DNA of 48,702 nt from Planctomycetota bacterium (GCA_003389215.1 QQVP01000036.1:1-48702); one strand, 5' to 3'. Counted from the stretch's first letter, positions 37,169-46,660 are shown. A program made the numbers and translations. The notes: generated from the sequence alone by a model not told the origin.

Positions 37169-37289
37169 CTTGGGCGTCGATGACTGCGCGGACACAACGT
37201 TCACCGTGCCCAATCTAGTACGAGGTCAACGGCGGGCAATGCTTAGTAGCCCGCTTGCTGGATCACATTCGCCGGACAACCACACCGGT

Positions 37290-37634
37290 TCAGAAAGGCT
37301 GGAAATTCCAAGTCAATGTGTTCGTTGCAGCGGCGGACCAAGAACTCGACGTCGCGTACGATTCGAGAATCGCGCGGACCGGGAACTTGATGTCATACAG
37401 AAACTCCGGGAGCTGCATGGCGTCATGCCGCTGCTTCGCGATGATCGTGGCCGCGACGACGTCGGTGTAGGCGTCGGAGAAGTACGCGTCGAGAGCACCG
37501 ACCGCGAACATCCAGGCGCTGCGAAGGATGTCGCTGCGCAGCATCTCCCCTTCGGGCAGCGTTTCGGCATGAGCGATCAGCGCCCGCGCCCGCGCGACGT
37601 CCTCGTCGAAGTGCTGAAGCGCGGTCTGAGGCAT
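37290..37634 (-). CDS. Short helical protein, possible HEPN-like fragment
   Basis: A 114-residue product with an almost entirely helical first part (FDEDVARARALIAHAETLPE, then RSDILRSAWMFAVGALDAYF) that resembles the N-terminal half of RiboL-PSP-HEPN-type proteins (about 190 residues, possible RNases or toxin-like). It then ends abruptly after a Ser/Ala/Thr stretch. The characteristic Rx4-6H active-site motif of HEPN is not visible, so this may be a truncated gene. I see no clear frameshifted continuation. The family suggestion is tentative. Confidence 0.4.
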   Translation of the reverse strand: MPQTALQHFDEDVARARALIAHAETLPEGEMLRSDILRSAWMFAVGALDAYFSDAYTDVVAATIIAKQRHDAMQLPEFLYDIKFPVRAILESYATSSSWSAAATNTLTWNFQPF

Positions 37635-37678
37635 GATCCATCTTGGCGAGCTACGAAGTCCACCTATCTACAGCGTGA

Positions 37679-37978
37679 CTAGGCCGCCGTTTCTCCTTCG
37701 ACGAAATGTAGCTGACGGTCTTCCTCGTCGAAGTACACCTGTCGATCACGCGGAAACACGACGTTCCACAGATCAACCACCTCCTCGGGCTCGAGTCCCC
37801 CATGAATATGTTCCACGACCAACTCAATCAATCGGTGGACATCATCGTAGGCCTCTTCCTCGGTAGCAGGATCGTCCGGGAAGACCTCGTTGTAGGTCTC
37901 CAGAATGGCGTCCGCGTCCATCTCTTCGACTTGATGGGTCAGCTTTTCAATCGCTTCCGCGACGGCAAGTACCGGCAT
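37679..37978 (-). CDS. Small acidic hypothetical protein
   Basis: A 99-residue, strongly acidic protein (many Glu/Asp, no cysteine), probably helical: VAEAIEKLTHQVEEMDADAI, then EEAYDDVHRLIELVVEHIHG, ending with a beta-like RQVYFDEEDRQLHFVEG. A good GGAGGT lies 9 nt before the ATG. There is no recognisable family. It neighbours the HEPN-like gene on the same strand, 44 bp upstream of it, so a cotranscribed pair is possible. Confidence 0.65.
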   Translation of the reverse strand: MPVLAVAEAIEKLTHQVEEMDADAILETYNEVFPDDPATEEEAYDDVHRLIELVVEHIHGGLEPEEVVDLWNVVFPRDRQVYFDEEDRQLHFVEGETAA

Positions 37979-38250
37979 GAACTGATTACCTCCGGCAGGA
38001 CAACGAACTACGCATTACCTCCATTTTACACGGTCGCAAGTAGCTAGCTAGTTGCACGAGTGCGTCCGTCACGATTTCTCGTTGTTTCTACACATTGTGA
38101 ACAGATACACACACGGACAACCTGAGATTTGTCGATACTCCCGTTACTCGATCGTGCCGCCGGCGCCCCTGGCCAAACCTGCAAGCTTGGCCACGCGGGC
38201 GCGTATGGCGACAGGGCGCATCTGGCCAACAAGGAACCAAGAGCAGCAGC

Positions 38251-38790
38251 ATGTCCCCGCGAAATCGCGCCTCCCGCCCGACACTTTGGCTCGGGCTCAT
38301 CTGCATCGCCCTCGTGACGGCAATCGGCAGTGGCTGTGCCGCACCGCGCGGACAATGGCCCTGGTCGGCAGCCACGGCGACCACCGCGGCCAGTTCCGCG
38401 CCGACCCCGCCCGTCTATCCCTACGCCAGCCGTAGCCCGAGCCACGGGCAGGCCCCCGCGTACGGGCAAGCCGCCACCTACGGACAAACGATGCCGTACG
38501 GGCAGGCCCCCGCGGATCCGCAGACCGGTCCTTACGGACAGGCGCTCGCGGCGTCCTATCCGCCGGTAGCTCCCGCGGCCTATAGCGCGCCCGCGATGCC
38601 GTCGCCGTACGGGCCGGGACCAGGTGCCGCACCGGGCAGCACTCGTCCGTCAGAATCCGCGACGCCCTATTTCATCGGCACGCCCGCGGCGGGACAGTAT
38701 TCGTCCGCTTCCGTCTCGAATGGGTCGGCCGCGCCGAAGCGGTCGCTGTTCGGATCGCCCGCGCGGGGCCGCGCGGCTTCGCCTTGCTGA
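38251..38790 (+). CDS. Lipoprotein with YGQ-type repeats
   Basis: A 179-residue protein with a lipoprotein signal: hydrophobic LWLGLICIALVTAIG, then lipobox IGSGC with Cys29. The mature part is Pro/Ala/Tyr/Gln-rich, with repeats around APAYGQAATYGQ and YGQAPADPQ in residues ~70-100 and PYGPGPG near 120. It looks disordered and probably sits on the outer or inner membrane as a flexible surface protein. Role unknown. It is followed by a strong intrinsic terminator at 38852 and, after a 371-bp gap, by the DUF11 lipoprotein. Confidence 0.72.
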   Translation: MSPRNRASRPTLWLGLICIALVTAIGSGCAAPRGQWPWSAATATTAASSAPTPPVYPYASRSPSHGQAPAYGQAATYGQTMPYGQAPADPQTGPYGQALAASYPPVAPAAYSAPAMPSPYGPGPGAAPGSTRPSESATPYFIGTPAAGQYSSASVSNGSAAPKRSLFGSPARGRAASPC

Positions 38791-39161
38791 GGCTCCTAGG
38801 GCCTGCGGCATCGTGCATGCCGGATCATTGCGAGATGGGCAATTCCCGCCACGCGGCCCTTTGGGTCGCGTTTTTCTTTGCGCCGCTGCTTGCCCCGCCG
38901 ATCGAGCCGGGCGATCGCCATTCGCGTCCGGCTGTGACGATTGTGCCGGATCGAACATCCCGCGGTTGCCAAAAAGCAACCTGCCGCGAGGCGTTTTCGC
39001 GTCAGCGACCCTGAGGCGTGGTACTTTTTCGATGGTGGGGTAGCTGCCCACCATGGCGAGACGCTCGCCCAGGATCACGTCCTCTCGCGCGAGAGAGGGG
39101 CCACGAAGGCCGGATCATTCCGGTGCGGAATGTTGCTATGGAACGAGTGCGCAGGGGCCGC
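38791..39161. other. 371-bp gap between lipoprotein genes
   Basis: Contains the terminator at 38852-38877 and a perfect 6-bp hairpin (GGTTGC 38964-38969, loop CAAAAA, GCAACC 38976-38981) that is not followed by a T-run. An in-frame ATG at 39138 could extend the next gene by eight residues. No other gene is seen. Confidence 0.5.
38852..38877 (+). terminator. Intrinsic terminator
   Basis: Stem CGCGGCCC (38852-38859) pairs with GGGTCGCG (38863-38870), with one G-T wobble, around a TTT loop, followed at once by TTTTTCTTT. It ends the transcript of the YGQ lipoprotein gene. Confidence 0.85.
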
Positions 39162-41870
39162 ATGATGCGCGCGCCGAGATTCTACGTCTCGGTCTTCTTG
39201 ATCTGCGCGCTGCTGGTCGGCTGCCGTAGCCGCAGCTTCTACTCGCCCGCTCCGCCCGCGGCACTTTCCGGTGCCCCCACGGCGACCTTGCCCACCGTAC
39301 CGACGTTTGCCGCGCCCGGCCTCGCACCGACGGGCACGGCCTTCGATCCCTTGGCCCCGGTTCTGCCCGGCACTCCGCCGGTCAATGTCGCGCCGCCCGG
39401 CGGCGTCCGTACGCCGCTTCCACCGGTGGTCGGCGACCCGACCGCCCCGGCCTTGCCCGCGGCACCCGTCGCCCCCGTGGTCCCCGCTCCTGCCGCCGCA
39501 CCAAGCCTGCCGGTCGCGCCCGGCGTGGCTCCGTTCTTTGGCGCGGGCATCCCCGTCGCGGCAGCGGGACCGCCCCTTTCGGCACCGCCGGTGATCGCGC
39601 CGACCATCAGCAGCGCCAGTTTGACCGTCTCGCCTTCGCGCATTGTCGCGCCGGTCGGCAGCGAAGTGGTGTTGCTGGCCACCGTGACCGCCGCCGACGG
39701 TCGACCGGCTATCGACGAGCGGGTCGAGTGGATGCTCTCGCCCGACAGTTCCGGACAGTTGATCGCCGTCGGCGAGCGCGGCGGGTGGCGGTGGCTCCGC
39801 AAGCTGCACGACGCGCCGCGGAAGATCGACAATCGCTATGCGATCAGCGCCACCTCGACGCGCGGTTCCACGCTGCGTCGCGGCACCGGCATGATTGCCG
39901 ATGACGTCGCCATCGGACCGGGGCAGACGTGGGTCTCGCTCAGCTCGCCAACCGACGGCGTCAGTCACGTCACGGCCTTTGCCCCGTCGGTCGACAACTG
40001 GGGAGCCCGCCAACAGTCGGCGGCCATCTACTGGATCGACGCTCAATTCAGCTTTCCCGCTCCGGCGATCGCCCCGGTCGGCACGCGTCAGCCGCTAACG
40101 ACCAGCGTCGTGCGGGTCAGCGACGGTTCGCCGGTCGAGGGCTGGATCGTGCGCTATGAAATCACCAGCAGCGACGGCGCGGCGCTGGCACCCGACGGCT
40201 CGCGAGCGGTCGAGGTGCTCACCAGCGCCGAAGGGACCGCCACCGTCGAGGTCTATCAACAACAATCGACCAGCGCCACCACGCAGGTGGCCATGCAATT
40301 GATTCGTCCCGGTCTGCCGGGCCGGCCCGGCGATCGTCGCCTGGCCATCGGCAGCGGTGCCACGACGATCACCTGGACCGCGGCCGAAGCGGCGTTGCGG
40401 GTCACCGGCCCCTCGCGCTCGGAAGTGGGAGCGACCGCCAAGTTCCGCATCGAGGTCGCCAACCCGGGCGGGCTGCCGGTCGATGGGGCCACCGTCACGG
40501 CCCAGCTGCCGCGCGACATGACATTTCAACGGAGCAACCGCCAGGCGAACCAGGCGGGAGGCGGCTTGCAGTGGCAGCTCGGCACGCTGGCCCCCGGCAG
40601 CTCGACGACGATCGAAGTCGACTTCCGCTGCGAGCGAGCCGGCATGTCCGAGTTCTGCGCCGAACTGACCAGTTCCAGCGGACCGGCGGCTCGCGAGTGT
40701 GCCGCGGTCGACGTGGCGGCGACCGCCGCGCTCGACGTCGTCATCAGCGGGCCGGCCACCGCCTCGATCGGCGACGAGATTACCTACAACATACGACTCA
40801 CCAATCGCGGCGCCACCGACATCACCGGGCTGGAAGTTCTCGACACCTTCGACGACGGGCTGGAGCACGTCGGCAGCCCGGTCGGCAGCCGGCAGCTTAC
40901 CAGCGGACGCATGGAAACCCTGCGAGCCGGCACCACCAACGACCAGCTCAATCTCACCTTCCGCGTCGCCAAGGCGGGCAACCTTTGTCAAACGATCGCC
41001 GTGCGGATTGACGGCAGCACCGTGAAGGAAGAGCGGAAGTGCGTCATGGTGAGCGAGGGGCCGGCCACCGTCGCACCGGGTCTGGACGTCAACAGTGCCG
41101 GACCGCGGACGCGCAAAATTGGCGAAATGGCCCGCTTCGAAACGCGGCTGCGCAACACGGGCGACGTGACGCTGGAGAACGTGCGAATCGAAATCGACTT
41201 CGAGCCGACGCTGCTGCCCCGCAAGGCCTCCGGAGGTTTCTCCCGCGAGGCGGGCCGGCTGGTGTGGCGGATCGGCCGCTTCACCGTCGGCCAGACCGAA
41301 GAGATTCTGATCGATGCGGAATGCCTCGATCTCGACGAGAATGCCTGCATGAACGTCAACGTGGTGGCCGACCCGAACGTCGTGGTCACTTCGCAGGCCT
41401 GCGTCAGTATCGAAGTGCCAGCGCCGGGCAACGGACTTGGTGGCCCGCTCGATGGCGGCCCGAATGGCGGCTTCGATCCCGGACCTGGCGGCGGCCTGGT
41501 CGCGGAGATTCTGGAGTTCGACGACGAGGTGCCGGTCGGCGGGGAGATCACCTACGAGGTGCGGATCCGCAACAACAGCGGCGCGGCCGACAACAACGTC
41601 GTGCTCGAGATCGTCGTGCCCGCCGGACTCGCGCCGCTGCGGGTCGAACAGGCCCCGTCGGTGAATCACACCATCGACGGGCAGCGCATCCGCTTCGCGC
41701 CGGTGCAGGTCATTCGCGGCCGCAGCGAAGAAGACCAGGATGTGCTCGCTTACCGCATCGTGTTGCGGGCCAATAAGCCGGGCAGCTACCGGGTCGAAGC
41801 CCTGGTTCGCAGCGATCGCGAAACGACACCCCGCGTCGTGCAGAGCGACACGACCGTCTTCGGCAACTAG
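39162..41870 (+). CDS. Large DUF11/CARDB-type repeat lipoprotein
   Basis: A 902-residue surface-type protein. A lipoprotein signal (RFYVSVFLICALLVGC) leads into a Pro/Ala/Thr-rich segment to ~140. An Ig-like domain follows (SRIVAPVGSEVVLLATVTA at ~155), then a middle region, and at least four DUF11/CARDB-like beta-sandwich repeats starting near residues 410, 522, 640 and 780. These share patterns such as GDEITYNIRLTNRGATDI and GGEITYEVRIRNN. DUF11 proteins are common in planctomycete cell surfaces and adhesion. A Gly/Pro linker precedes the last repeat. The start is 39162 or 39165; AGGGG at 39153-39157 favours this region over 39138. The stop region is duplicated in tandem. Confidence 0.9.
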   Translation: MMRAPRFYVSVFLICALLVGCRSRSFYSPAPPAALSGAPTATLPTVPTFAAPGLAPTGTAFDPLAPVLPGTPPVNVAPPGGVRTPLPPVVGDPTAPALPAAPVAPVVPAPAAAPSLPVAPGVAPFFGAGIPVAAAGPPLSAPPVIAPTISSASLTVSPSRIVAPVGSEVVLLATVTAADGRPAIDERVEWMLSPDSSGQLIAVGERGGWRWLRKLHDAPRKIDNRYAISATSTRGSTLRRGTGMIADDVAIGPGQTWVSLSSPTDGVSHVTAFAPSVDNWGARQQSAAIYWIDAQFSFPAPAIAPVGTRQPLTTSVVRVSDGSPVEGWIVRYEITSSDGAALAPDGSRAVEVLTSAEGTATVEVYQQQSTSATTQVAMQLIRPGLPGRPGDRRLAIGSGATTITWTAAEAALRVTGPSRSEVGATAKFRIEVANPGGLPVDGATVTAQLPRDMTFQRSNRQANQAGGGLQWQLGTLAPGSSTTIEVDFRCERAGMSEFCAELTSSSGPAARECAAVDVAATAALDVVISGPATASIGDEITYNIRLTNRGATDITGLEVLDTFDDGLEHVGSPVGSRQLTSGRMETLRAGTTNDQLNLTFRVAKAGNLCQTIAVRIDGSTVKEERKCVMVSEGPATVAPGLDVNSAGPRTRKIGEMARFETRLRNTGDVTLENVRIEIDFEPTLLPRKASGGFSREAGRLVWRIGRFTVGQTEEILIDAECLDLDENACMNVNVVADPNVVVTSQACVSIEVPAPGNGLGGPLDGGPNGGFDPGPGGGLVAEILEFDDEVPVGGEITYEVRIRNNSGAADNNVVLEIVVPAGLAPLRVEQAPSVNHTIDGQRIRFAPVQVIRGRSEEDQDVLAYRIVLRANKPGSYRVEALVRSDRETTPRVVQSDTTVFGN

Positions 41871-41906
41871 GCGTCTTCGGCAACCAGGCGTCTTCGGCAA
41901 CCAGGT
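41856..41906 (+). repeat. Triple 17-bp tandem repeat over a stop codon
   Basis: Units 41856-41872, 41873-41889 and 41890-41906 share GTCTTCGGCAACCAGGC. The first holds the DUF11 gene's TAG where the others read CAG, and the last ends T instead of C. Copies two and three lie immediately after the gene. Confidence 0.93.
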
Positions 41907-42067
41907 GCGGACTTGCCAGGGGCCACTCGGACGGGGCGTAGCGCGCAGGTTGCCGCTGCGGCGAAATCTCTGCCGAGGGGCTGGCTGACTCTGGCCGTCC
42001 GCGATTACCATGAGCGGTGCGTGCTACGGTTTCTGCCATCGACGCCAACTTCCTGGGAGACCGCACT

Positions 42068-42403
42068 ATGTCGGCTTCATATCTTTCGCCACGTGGGACC
42101 CGTGTGCTGCCCATCGTCACTCTCGCGCTGCTCACCCTCTCCGGCTGCAACTTCGATCCTGCGACCACGGTCAACATCGAGGTTAGCGGGGTCACCGCGA
42201 GCGAACAGAGCGAGCGGATCACCGAAGCGCTCAAGGGCATGACGGACGGTGGCGGTCACAAGATGACTTCGTCCCGCTCGGGCGAAGTGCTCTCGGTGCG
42301 TCTCTCGCCGGTGAGCGACGTCGAGGCCTTCTCGAAGAAGATCAACTTCGGCGAGGTGACCGAAGTCGTCGATCGCACGGTCAAGGTGAAGTACGTGCCG
42401 TGA
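42068..42403 (+). CDS. Small lipoprotein, hypothetical
   Basis: A 111-residue protein with a lipoprotein signal (VLPIVTLALLTLSGC, Cys27). The rest is one small alpha/beta-like domain: NIEVSGVTASEQSERITEALKGM, a Gly/His-rich turn, then VLSVRLSPVSDVEAFSKKI and a C-terminal EVVDRTVKVKYVP strand. That helix-strand pattern resembles a ferredoxin-like fold of about 80 residues. I do not recognise a family. It lies 162 bp after the DUF11 gene on the same strand, converging with the radical SAM gene. Confidence 0.75.
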   Translation: MSASYLSPRGTRVLPIVTLALLTLSGCNFDPATTVNIEVSGVTASEQSERITEALKGMTDGGGHKMTSSRSGEVLSVRLSPVSDVEAFSKKINFGEVTEVVDRTVKVKYVP

Positions 42404-42427
42404 TGCCTGGCCGCCACAAAGCGGCCC

Positions 42428-43318
42428 TTATTGACTATCGGAGTCGACTCCGTAGTAGCCGGCGACTTGCAGGCCGGTCTGGCGACGCACGCGTGCAACC
42501 AGATCGTCAACCTCGACGTCGGTCAGCGGTTTGACGAAGCTCTCGGCCGGTTGCCGGGCGACCGTGTAGATCTGCACCAACTCGAGCGTCCCGCCGGCGG
42601 CCGCGATCTCGTTGAGCCGGGTGCAGAAGGCCTCCAACTCGGCGTCGCTCGGTGGCTCGCCCTTGATTCGCATGAAGAGGGCCTGGATAACCAGCGGGCG
42701 AACGCGAGCCGCGGCCGTGATGTTGTCGAGCACCTGGCGGAAGGGAATCTTCGTCCGCTCGACGAGTTGGTAGTACGCTTCCGAGCCCGCCTCGAGCTTC
42801 GCCCAGATTTCGCCGTCATGCGCATCGAGCGTGGCCAGCCCCCGTTCGACATGCGGACGATGGAACATGCTGGCATTGGTGATCAGCACCATCTTCAGCG
42901 GCGGCTCGTCGGGGCGCTCCGCGTCAAAATCCCGCTTGAGCTCGGCGCATTGCTCCATCAGCTCGTCAAAGTTCTGATACGTCGTCGGCTCGCCGTCGCC
43001 CGAGAAGGCGATGTCGTTGACGCGCTGCAGCGCCGCGGGCGTGTCGCGGAACTTGGGCGTGCGAAAGATGTCGCCGCTGGCGCACAAGGCGAGCATGGCC
43101 CGCAGCTCTTCGAGCAAGGCCTCGGTTTCGACAAAGCGGGTTTCGCTCTCGCTGCGGCGATCGACCTGGCAATAGATGCAGTCGAAGTTGCAAACCTTGT
43201 CGGGGTTCAGGTTGACGCCAATCGACAGTCCGCCGCTGCGCCGGCTGAGCACCGGATAGACAAAGCGGTTGGCCTCGAAGGCCCTTTCGTGCTGGGTGTA
43301 GAGATCGCTGACGGTCAT
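42428..43318 (-). CDS. Radical SAM protein (COG0731-like)
   Basis: A 296-residue radical SAM enzyme. The [4Fe-4S]/SAM cluster motif is CNFDCIYC (CxxxCxxC, ~residues 43-50), followed by the SAM-contacting FSGDGEPT (~106), which is typical of the COG0731 group related to wybutosine synthase Tyw1. Bacterial members lack the tRNA partner pathway, and their reaction is unknown. A further LITNASMF strand and KLEAGSEAYY stretch fit the TIM-barrel core. It neighbours an unrelated ATPase gene 125 bp upstream and no obvious substrate gene. Confidence 0.88.
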   Translation of the reverse strand: MTVSDLYTQHERAFEANRFVYPVLSRRSGGLSIGVNLNPDKVCNFDCIYCQVDRRSESETRFVETEALLEELRAMLALCASGDIFRTPKFRDTPAALQRVNDIAFSGDGEPTTYQNFDELMEQCAELKRDFDAERPDEPPLKMVLITNASMFHRPHVERGLATLDAHDGEIWAKLEAGSEAYYQLVERTKIPFRQVLDNITAAARVRPLVIQALFMRIKGEPPSDAELEAFCTRLNEIAAAGGTLELVQIYTVARQPAESFVKPLTDVEVDDLVARVRRQTGLQVAGYYGVDSDSQ

Positions 43319-43443
43319 AACCTGGCGTGCTTCGGAGCGCGTGCGGAGTCGTTCGCCACCGCATTATAGACGTTGCGCCGCGCCAGAGACGATCGACGCG
43401 ACGCTTGTGTAACTCGCCGTGCGACGGCTGTGATTTCGGGGAC

Positions 43444-44550
43444 TTACCGGGTCGTTCGCGAAAAGAACTCGCTGCGGTTGAGCACCTGGGTGACGCCCTC
43501 GACGATTTCCAGCCGGATCGGATCATTGCCCGAGAGCTCGACGATTCGATGGGCCAGCAATTCGGAATGGGAAACGACCCACAGTTGCGAGTGCCGCGAA
43601 GCCTGGACAATGAGGTGGGCGAGCGCGTCGATCAAGTCGGGGTGCAAACTGGTTTCGGGCTCGTTGAGGGCAATCAGACTGGGCGGTCGCGGGCTCGATA
43701 GCGCCGCGAGGAGATAGAGGTATCGCAGGGTTCCATCCGAAAACTCGCGCGCCTCGAGTTCTCGACGCATGCCCGGCATGTTGAGTCGGATCGCCATACG
43801 ACACTGCTTGTCGACGTCGATCCGCAAGGCCGCGCCGGGCAGGGCGCGATCGATCGCCTCGTTCATCGCATCCGCGTCGCCGAGTTCCGAAATCGTTTGC
43901 AAGGCAGCGGCCAGATCGTGGCCGTCGTGGCTCAACACGGGTGTCGAAATTCCCAGCGCGGGCCGCCGTGCCACGGCCGCGTCGTCTGTGGCGAAATAAT
44001 GGTAGAACCGCCAATCGTTCATCTCGTGCCTTACGGCGCTCAGCTCGGGATATAGATGCGGTTCCCGGATTTGCGACAGCAGCGACTCGGACGTCGTCAA
44101 AGCGAGCGGGAACTTGACCACCCGACCGTCCAGGTCGCGGACCGTTGCCGAGGGGCCTTTGCGCTGAAGCAAGTAAACCTTGCGTCCGCTCTCGTCCGAG
44201 AACCAAATGTTCTCTTGCTTGATCTCCGGGTCCAAAGCGAAGGCCGAGTCCGAGGGCTGCGGCAATCCGCAGCTCAGCTCATACGAGACTTCGTCCAGCT
44301 CGACCCCCAAAGTAAGACGCGTCGGACCTCGACCGCGCTCGCCGCCCCACAAAACCGACGGCATCCCGCCCTCGCCAGCCAGGGCGGGCGTAAAGCGGCC
44401 GTTCACCGACTCGGACAGCAGGTACATCGAGCGATACAGATTGCTCTTGCCGCTGCCGTTGGGCCCGACGATGACGTTGATGCGCCCCAGAGACAGCCTT
44501 AACCGCTTGATCGATCGGTAACCGTCGACCGTAATGCTGCGGACGGACAT
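43444..44550 (-). CDS. RecF/COG4637-like AAA ATPase
   Basis: A 368-residue ABC/SMC-type ATPase. It opens ITVDGYRSIKRLRLSLGRIN with Walker A GPNGSGKSNLYRSM (~residues 27-40). The ABC-like signature area is EFSDGTLRYLYLLAAL (~275), and Walker B is LIALNEPETSLHPDL (~300), with a switch histidine in VVSHSELL. Such predicted ATPases (COG4637) resemble RecF and OLD-family ATPases but lack a TOPRIM nuclease domain here. The biological role is unknown; some relatives serve in phage defence, yet no nuclease partner is adjacent. Confidence 0.87.
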   Translation of the reverse strand: MSVRSITVDGYRSIKRLRLSLGRINVIVGPNGSGKSNLYRSMYLLSESVNGRFTPALAGEGGMPSVLWGGERGRGPTRLTLGVELDEVSYELSCGLPQPSDSAFALDPEIKQENIWFSDESGRKVYLLQRKGPSATVRDLDGRVVKFPLALTTSESLLSQIREPHLYPELSAVRHEMNDWRFYHYFATDDAAVARRPALGISTPVLSHDGHDLAAALQTISELGDADAMNEAIDRALPGAALRIDVDKQCRMAIRLNMPGMRRELEAREFSDGTLRYLYLLAALSSPRPPSLIALNEPETSLHPDLIDALAHLIVQASRHSQLWVVSHSELLAHRIVELSGNDPIRLEIVEGVTQVLNRSEFFSRTTR

Positions 44551-44686
44551 GGGCGTCTCACCATCAAGAAGATTCGTGGGATCGGCACCGCCCCGCGCTC
44601 GCCCGGTCAGTGGCAACGTTCAACCCCACACGCGTTCGAGATCGCGTGGACGAAGAAGACCCGAAGCAGCCCGACCCGACCCGCAC

Positions 44687-44968
44687 TCAGATCTTACGCA
44701 GCACCGAGAACTCGTCCAGCGTCACGGTGGTCAACTCGCCCCCGTCGCGCTCGAGCACCAGCACGTCGGAATACACCTTGTCGTCGACGTTTCGCTGATA
44801 ATGCAGGCCGTGGCGACGACGTTCCGCCAGGACCACCGTGCCAGTCGTGCGGGTTTGCCACGTCTTGCTGCTGCCGATCTTCACCTCGTGCAGCAGCTCG
44901 ACCCGGTCGCCCGGCTCCAGCTCGGAGAAAACGCGTAGCGTGGCGGCTTGTGTCGACGTGGCGGTCAC
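44687..44968 (-). CDS. Small hypothetical protein, beta-rich
   Basis: A 93-residue soluble protein with alternating charged/hydrophobic residues (LEPGDRVELLHEVKIGSSK, TTGTVVLAERRRHGLHYQRN, DVLVLERDGGELTTVTLDEF) typical of a small beta-barrel. It starts after a Thr/Ser-rich N-terminus and ends in LRKI. No cysteines or metal motifs. I do not recognise the family. It stands between the ATPase gene and ilvC, all on the minus strand, 62 bp from ilvC. Confidence 0.6.
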   Translation of the reverse strand: MTATSTQAATLRVFSELEPGDRVELLHEVKIGSSKTWQTRTTGTVVLAERRRHGLHYQRNVDDKVYSDVLVLERDGGELTTVTLDEFSVLRKI

Positions 44969-45030
44969 ATCATGTCTCCGCGGGGTTCCCGAGATATTGT
45001 AGTCGACAAGCCGGCATCGCCAGGCAGGAC

Positions 45031-46035
45031 CTAAGCTTCCTTGGCGTCGATCCAGGGCATCAGGCTCCGCAAGTGCTTGCCGACCTGTTCGATCGGGTGC
45101 TCGCGATCGCGGGCCTTCATCGCTTTGAATTTTTCCGCGCCGGCCTTGTTCTCGTCAATCCATTCTTTGGCAAAACTGCCGTCGCGAATCTCGGCCAGGA
45201 TCTTCTTCATCTCGGCCTTGGTCTGTTCGGTGATGATGCGATCGCCGCGGGTGTAGTCGCCAAACTCGGCCGTGTTCGAAACGCTGTAACGCATGTAGTT
45301 CAAGCCGCCCTGGTAGAACAGGTCGACGATCAGCTTCAGCTCGTGCATGCACTCGAAGTAGGCCATCTCGGGCTGGTAACCCGCCTCGACCAGCGTCTCG
45401 AAGCCCGCCTTCACCAGCGCGCTCACTCCGCCGCAGAGCACCGTCTGCTCGCCGAAGAGATCGGTCTCCGTCTCTTCGGCAATCGTCGTTTCAATCACCC
45501 CGGCTCGCGTGCCGCCAATTCCCTTAGCATAAGCGAGGCCGAGCTGGCGGGTCGTGTCGCTGGAACCGTCGCCCACGGCGATCAAGCAGGGCACGCCGCC
45601 GCCACGTTCGAACTCGCTCCGCACCAGGTGGCCGGGACCCTTGGGGGCCACCAGCAACGTGGCCACGCCCTCGGGCGCCTTCACCTGGCCAAAGTGCACG
45701 TTGAATCCGTGCGAACACATCAGCACGTTGCCGGGCGAAAGCTGATCGCGAATGTGCGCCGCGTAGACGTCCCCTTGCACCTCGTCGGGCAAGAGAATGT
45801 TCACCAGGTCGGCGGCCGCCGTCGCCTCTTCCAGCGGCAGCGGATCGAAGCCGTGGCTCTTGGCCAGTTCGAAATTGGCGCTGCCGGGCCGCTGACCGAC
45901 GACCACCTTCAGTCCGCTGTCGCGAAGATTCTGCGCGTGGGCGTGGCCTTGGCTGCCATAGCCGAGGATGGCGATCGTCTTGTCGGCCAACAGTCCCAGA
46001 TCGGCGTCGTTGTCGTAGTAGATCGTAGCCGGCAT
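45031..46035 (-). CDS. ilvC: Ketol-acid reductoisomerase
   Basis: A 334-residue class I enzyme converting acetolactate or acetohydroxybutyrate to the dihydroxy acids with NADPH and Mg2+. It shows [16 protein letters not shown] at the start and NADPH-binding [17 protein letters not shown] (~residues 18-34). Active-site regions are [10 protein letters not shown] and [11 protein letters not shown] (metal-binding Asp/Glu), with a C-terminal [18 protein letters not shown]. It lies downstream of ilvN with a 103-bp gap containing a small tandem repeat. Confidence 0.97.
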   Translation of the reverse strand: MPATIYYDNDADLGLLADKTIAILGYGSQGHAHAQNLRDSGLKVVVGQRPGSANFELAKSHGFDPLPLEEATAAADLVNILLPDEVQGDVYAAHIRDQLSPGNVLMCSHGFNVHFGQVKAPEGVATLLVAPKGPGHLVRSEFERGGGVPCLIAVGDGSSDTTRQLGLAYAKGIGGTRAGVIETTIAEETETDLFGEQTVLCGGVSALVKAGFETLVEAGYQPEMAYFECMHELKLIVDLFYQGGLNYMRYSVSNTAEFGDYTRGDRIITEQTKAEMKKILAEIRDGSFAKEWIDENKAGAEKFKAMKARDREHPIEQVGKHLRSLMPWIDAKEA

Positions 46036-46055
46036 GATGCGCTTGCCCTTGGGGG

Positions 46056-46090
46056 TTGGTTTGCCTGGTTGGTTGGTTGTGCCTGGTTGA
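46056..46090 (-). repeat. 17/18-bp tandem duplication in the ilvN-ilvC gap
   Basis: Two units, 46056-46072 (17 bp) and 46073-46090 (18 bp), both built as TTGGTT-TGCCTGGTTG with one extra base in the second. They lie just upstream of the ilvC start (46035), within its likely leader. Confidence 0.6.
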
Positions 46091-46138
46091 AATTGCCCGG
46101 CTTCGCGGCGTCGGCTATCTGGTCGCCGCGCGCGCGGG

Positions 46139-46660
46139 TTATTCTGCTTTGCGAATTCCGCCTTTGTCTTCGCCGCTGACCCGCGAGATGCCGCGGACCA
46201 TGGCGATCCGCCCGGTGCGCACCAGCTCGACAATGCCGAACGGTCGCACCATGTCGATGAAGGCCTCCAGCTTGCTCTCCTGGCCGGAGATTTCCACCAT
46301 CACCTGGTCCGGCGCGACGTCGACAATGCGACCGCGAAAAATCTCGACCAGCTCGCGAATATCGCTCCGCACGCCCTCGGGAGCCTGCACCTTGACGAGC
46401 ATGAGATCGCGTTCGACAAAGTCCTGCGAGCTGATGTCGTCGACCCGCACGACGGTGACGATCTTCTGCAGTTGTTTGCGCACCTGTTCGAACAGGGCGT
46501 CGTCGCCGAACACGACGAAGGTCATCCGCGACAGGTCGGGGTTCTCCGTTTCGCCGACGGCCAGCGAGTCGATATTGTAACCGCGCGAGGCGAGCATCCC
46601 CGCCACGTGCGAAAGCACGCCGGGAACGTTTTGCACCAAAGCGGAAAGTACGTGCCGCAT
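46139..46660 (-). CDS. ilvN: Acetolactate synthase small (regulatory) subunit
   Basis: A 173-residue regulatory subunit that binds IlvB and confers feedback inhibition by valine. The N-terminal ACT domain opens [21 protein letters not shown] and continues [18 protein letters not shown], and the C-terminal half has the expected [20 protein letters not shown] and a following [15 protein letters not shown]. The length matches IlvN/IlvH. It is the first gene of an ilvN-ilvC pair with a good promoter upstream, distant from ilvB. Confidence 0.95.
   Translation of the reverse strand: MRHVLSALVQNVPGVLSHVAGMLASRGYNIDSLAVGETENPDLSRMTFVVFGDDALFEQVRKQLQKIVTVVRVDDISSQDFVERDLMLVKVQAPEGVRSDIRELVEIFRGRIVDVAPDQVMVEISGQESKLEAFIDMVRPFGIVELVRTGRIAMVRGISRVSGEDKGGIRKAE

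Noticed and set aside
43444..44550. OLD-type anti-phage defence gene
   Set aside because: The ATPase lacks a TOPRIM nuclease domain, and no nuclease partner gene is adjacent, so a defence role is not supported.
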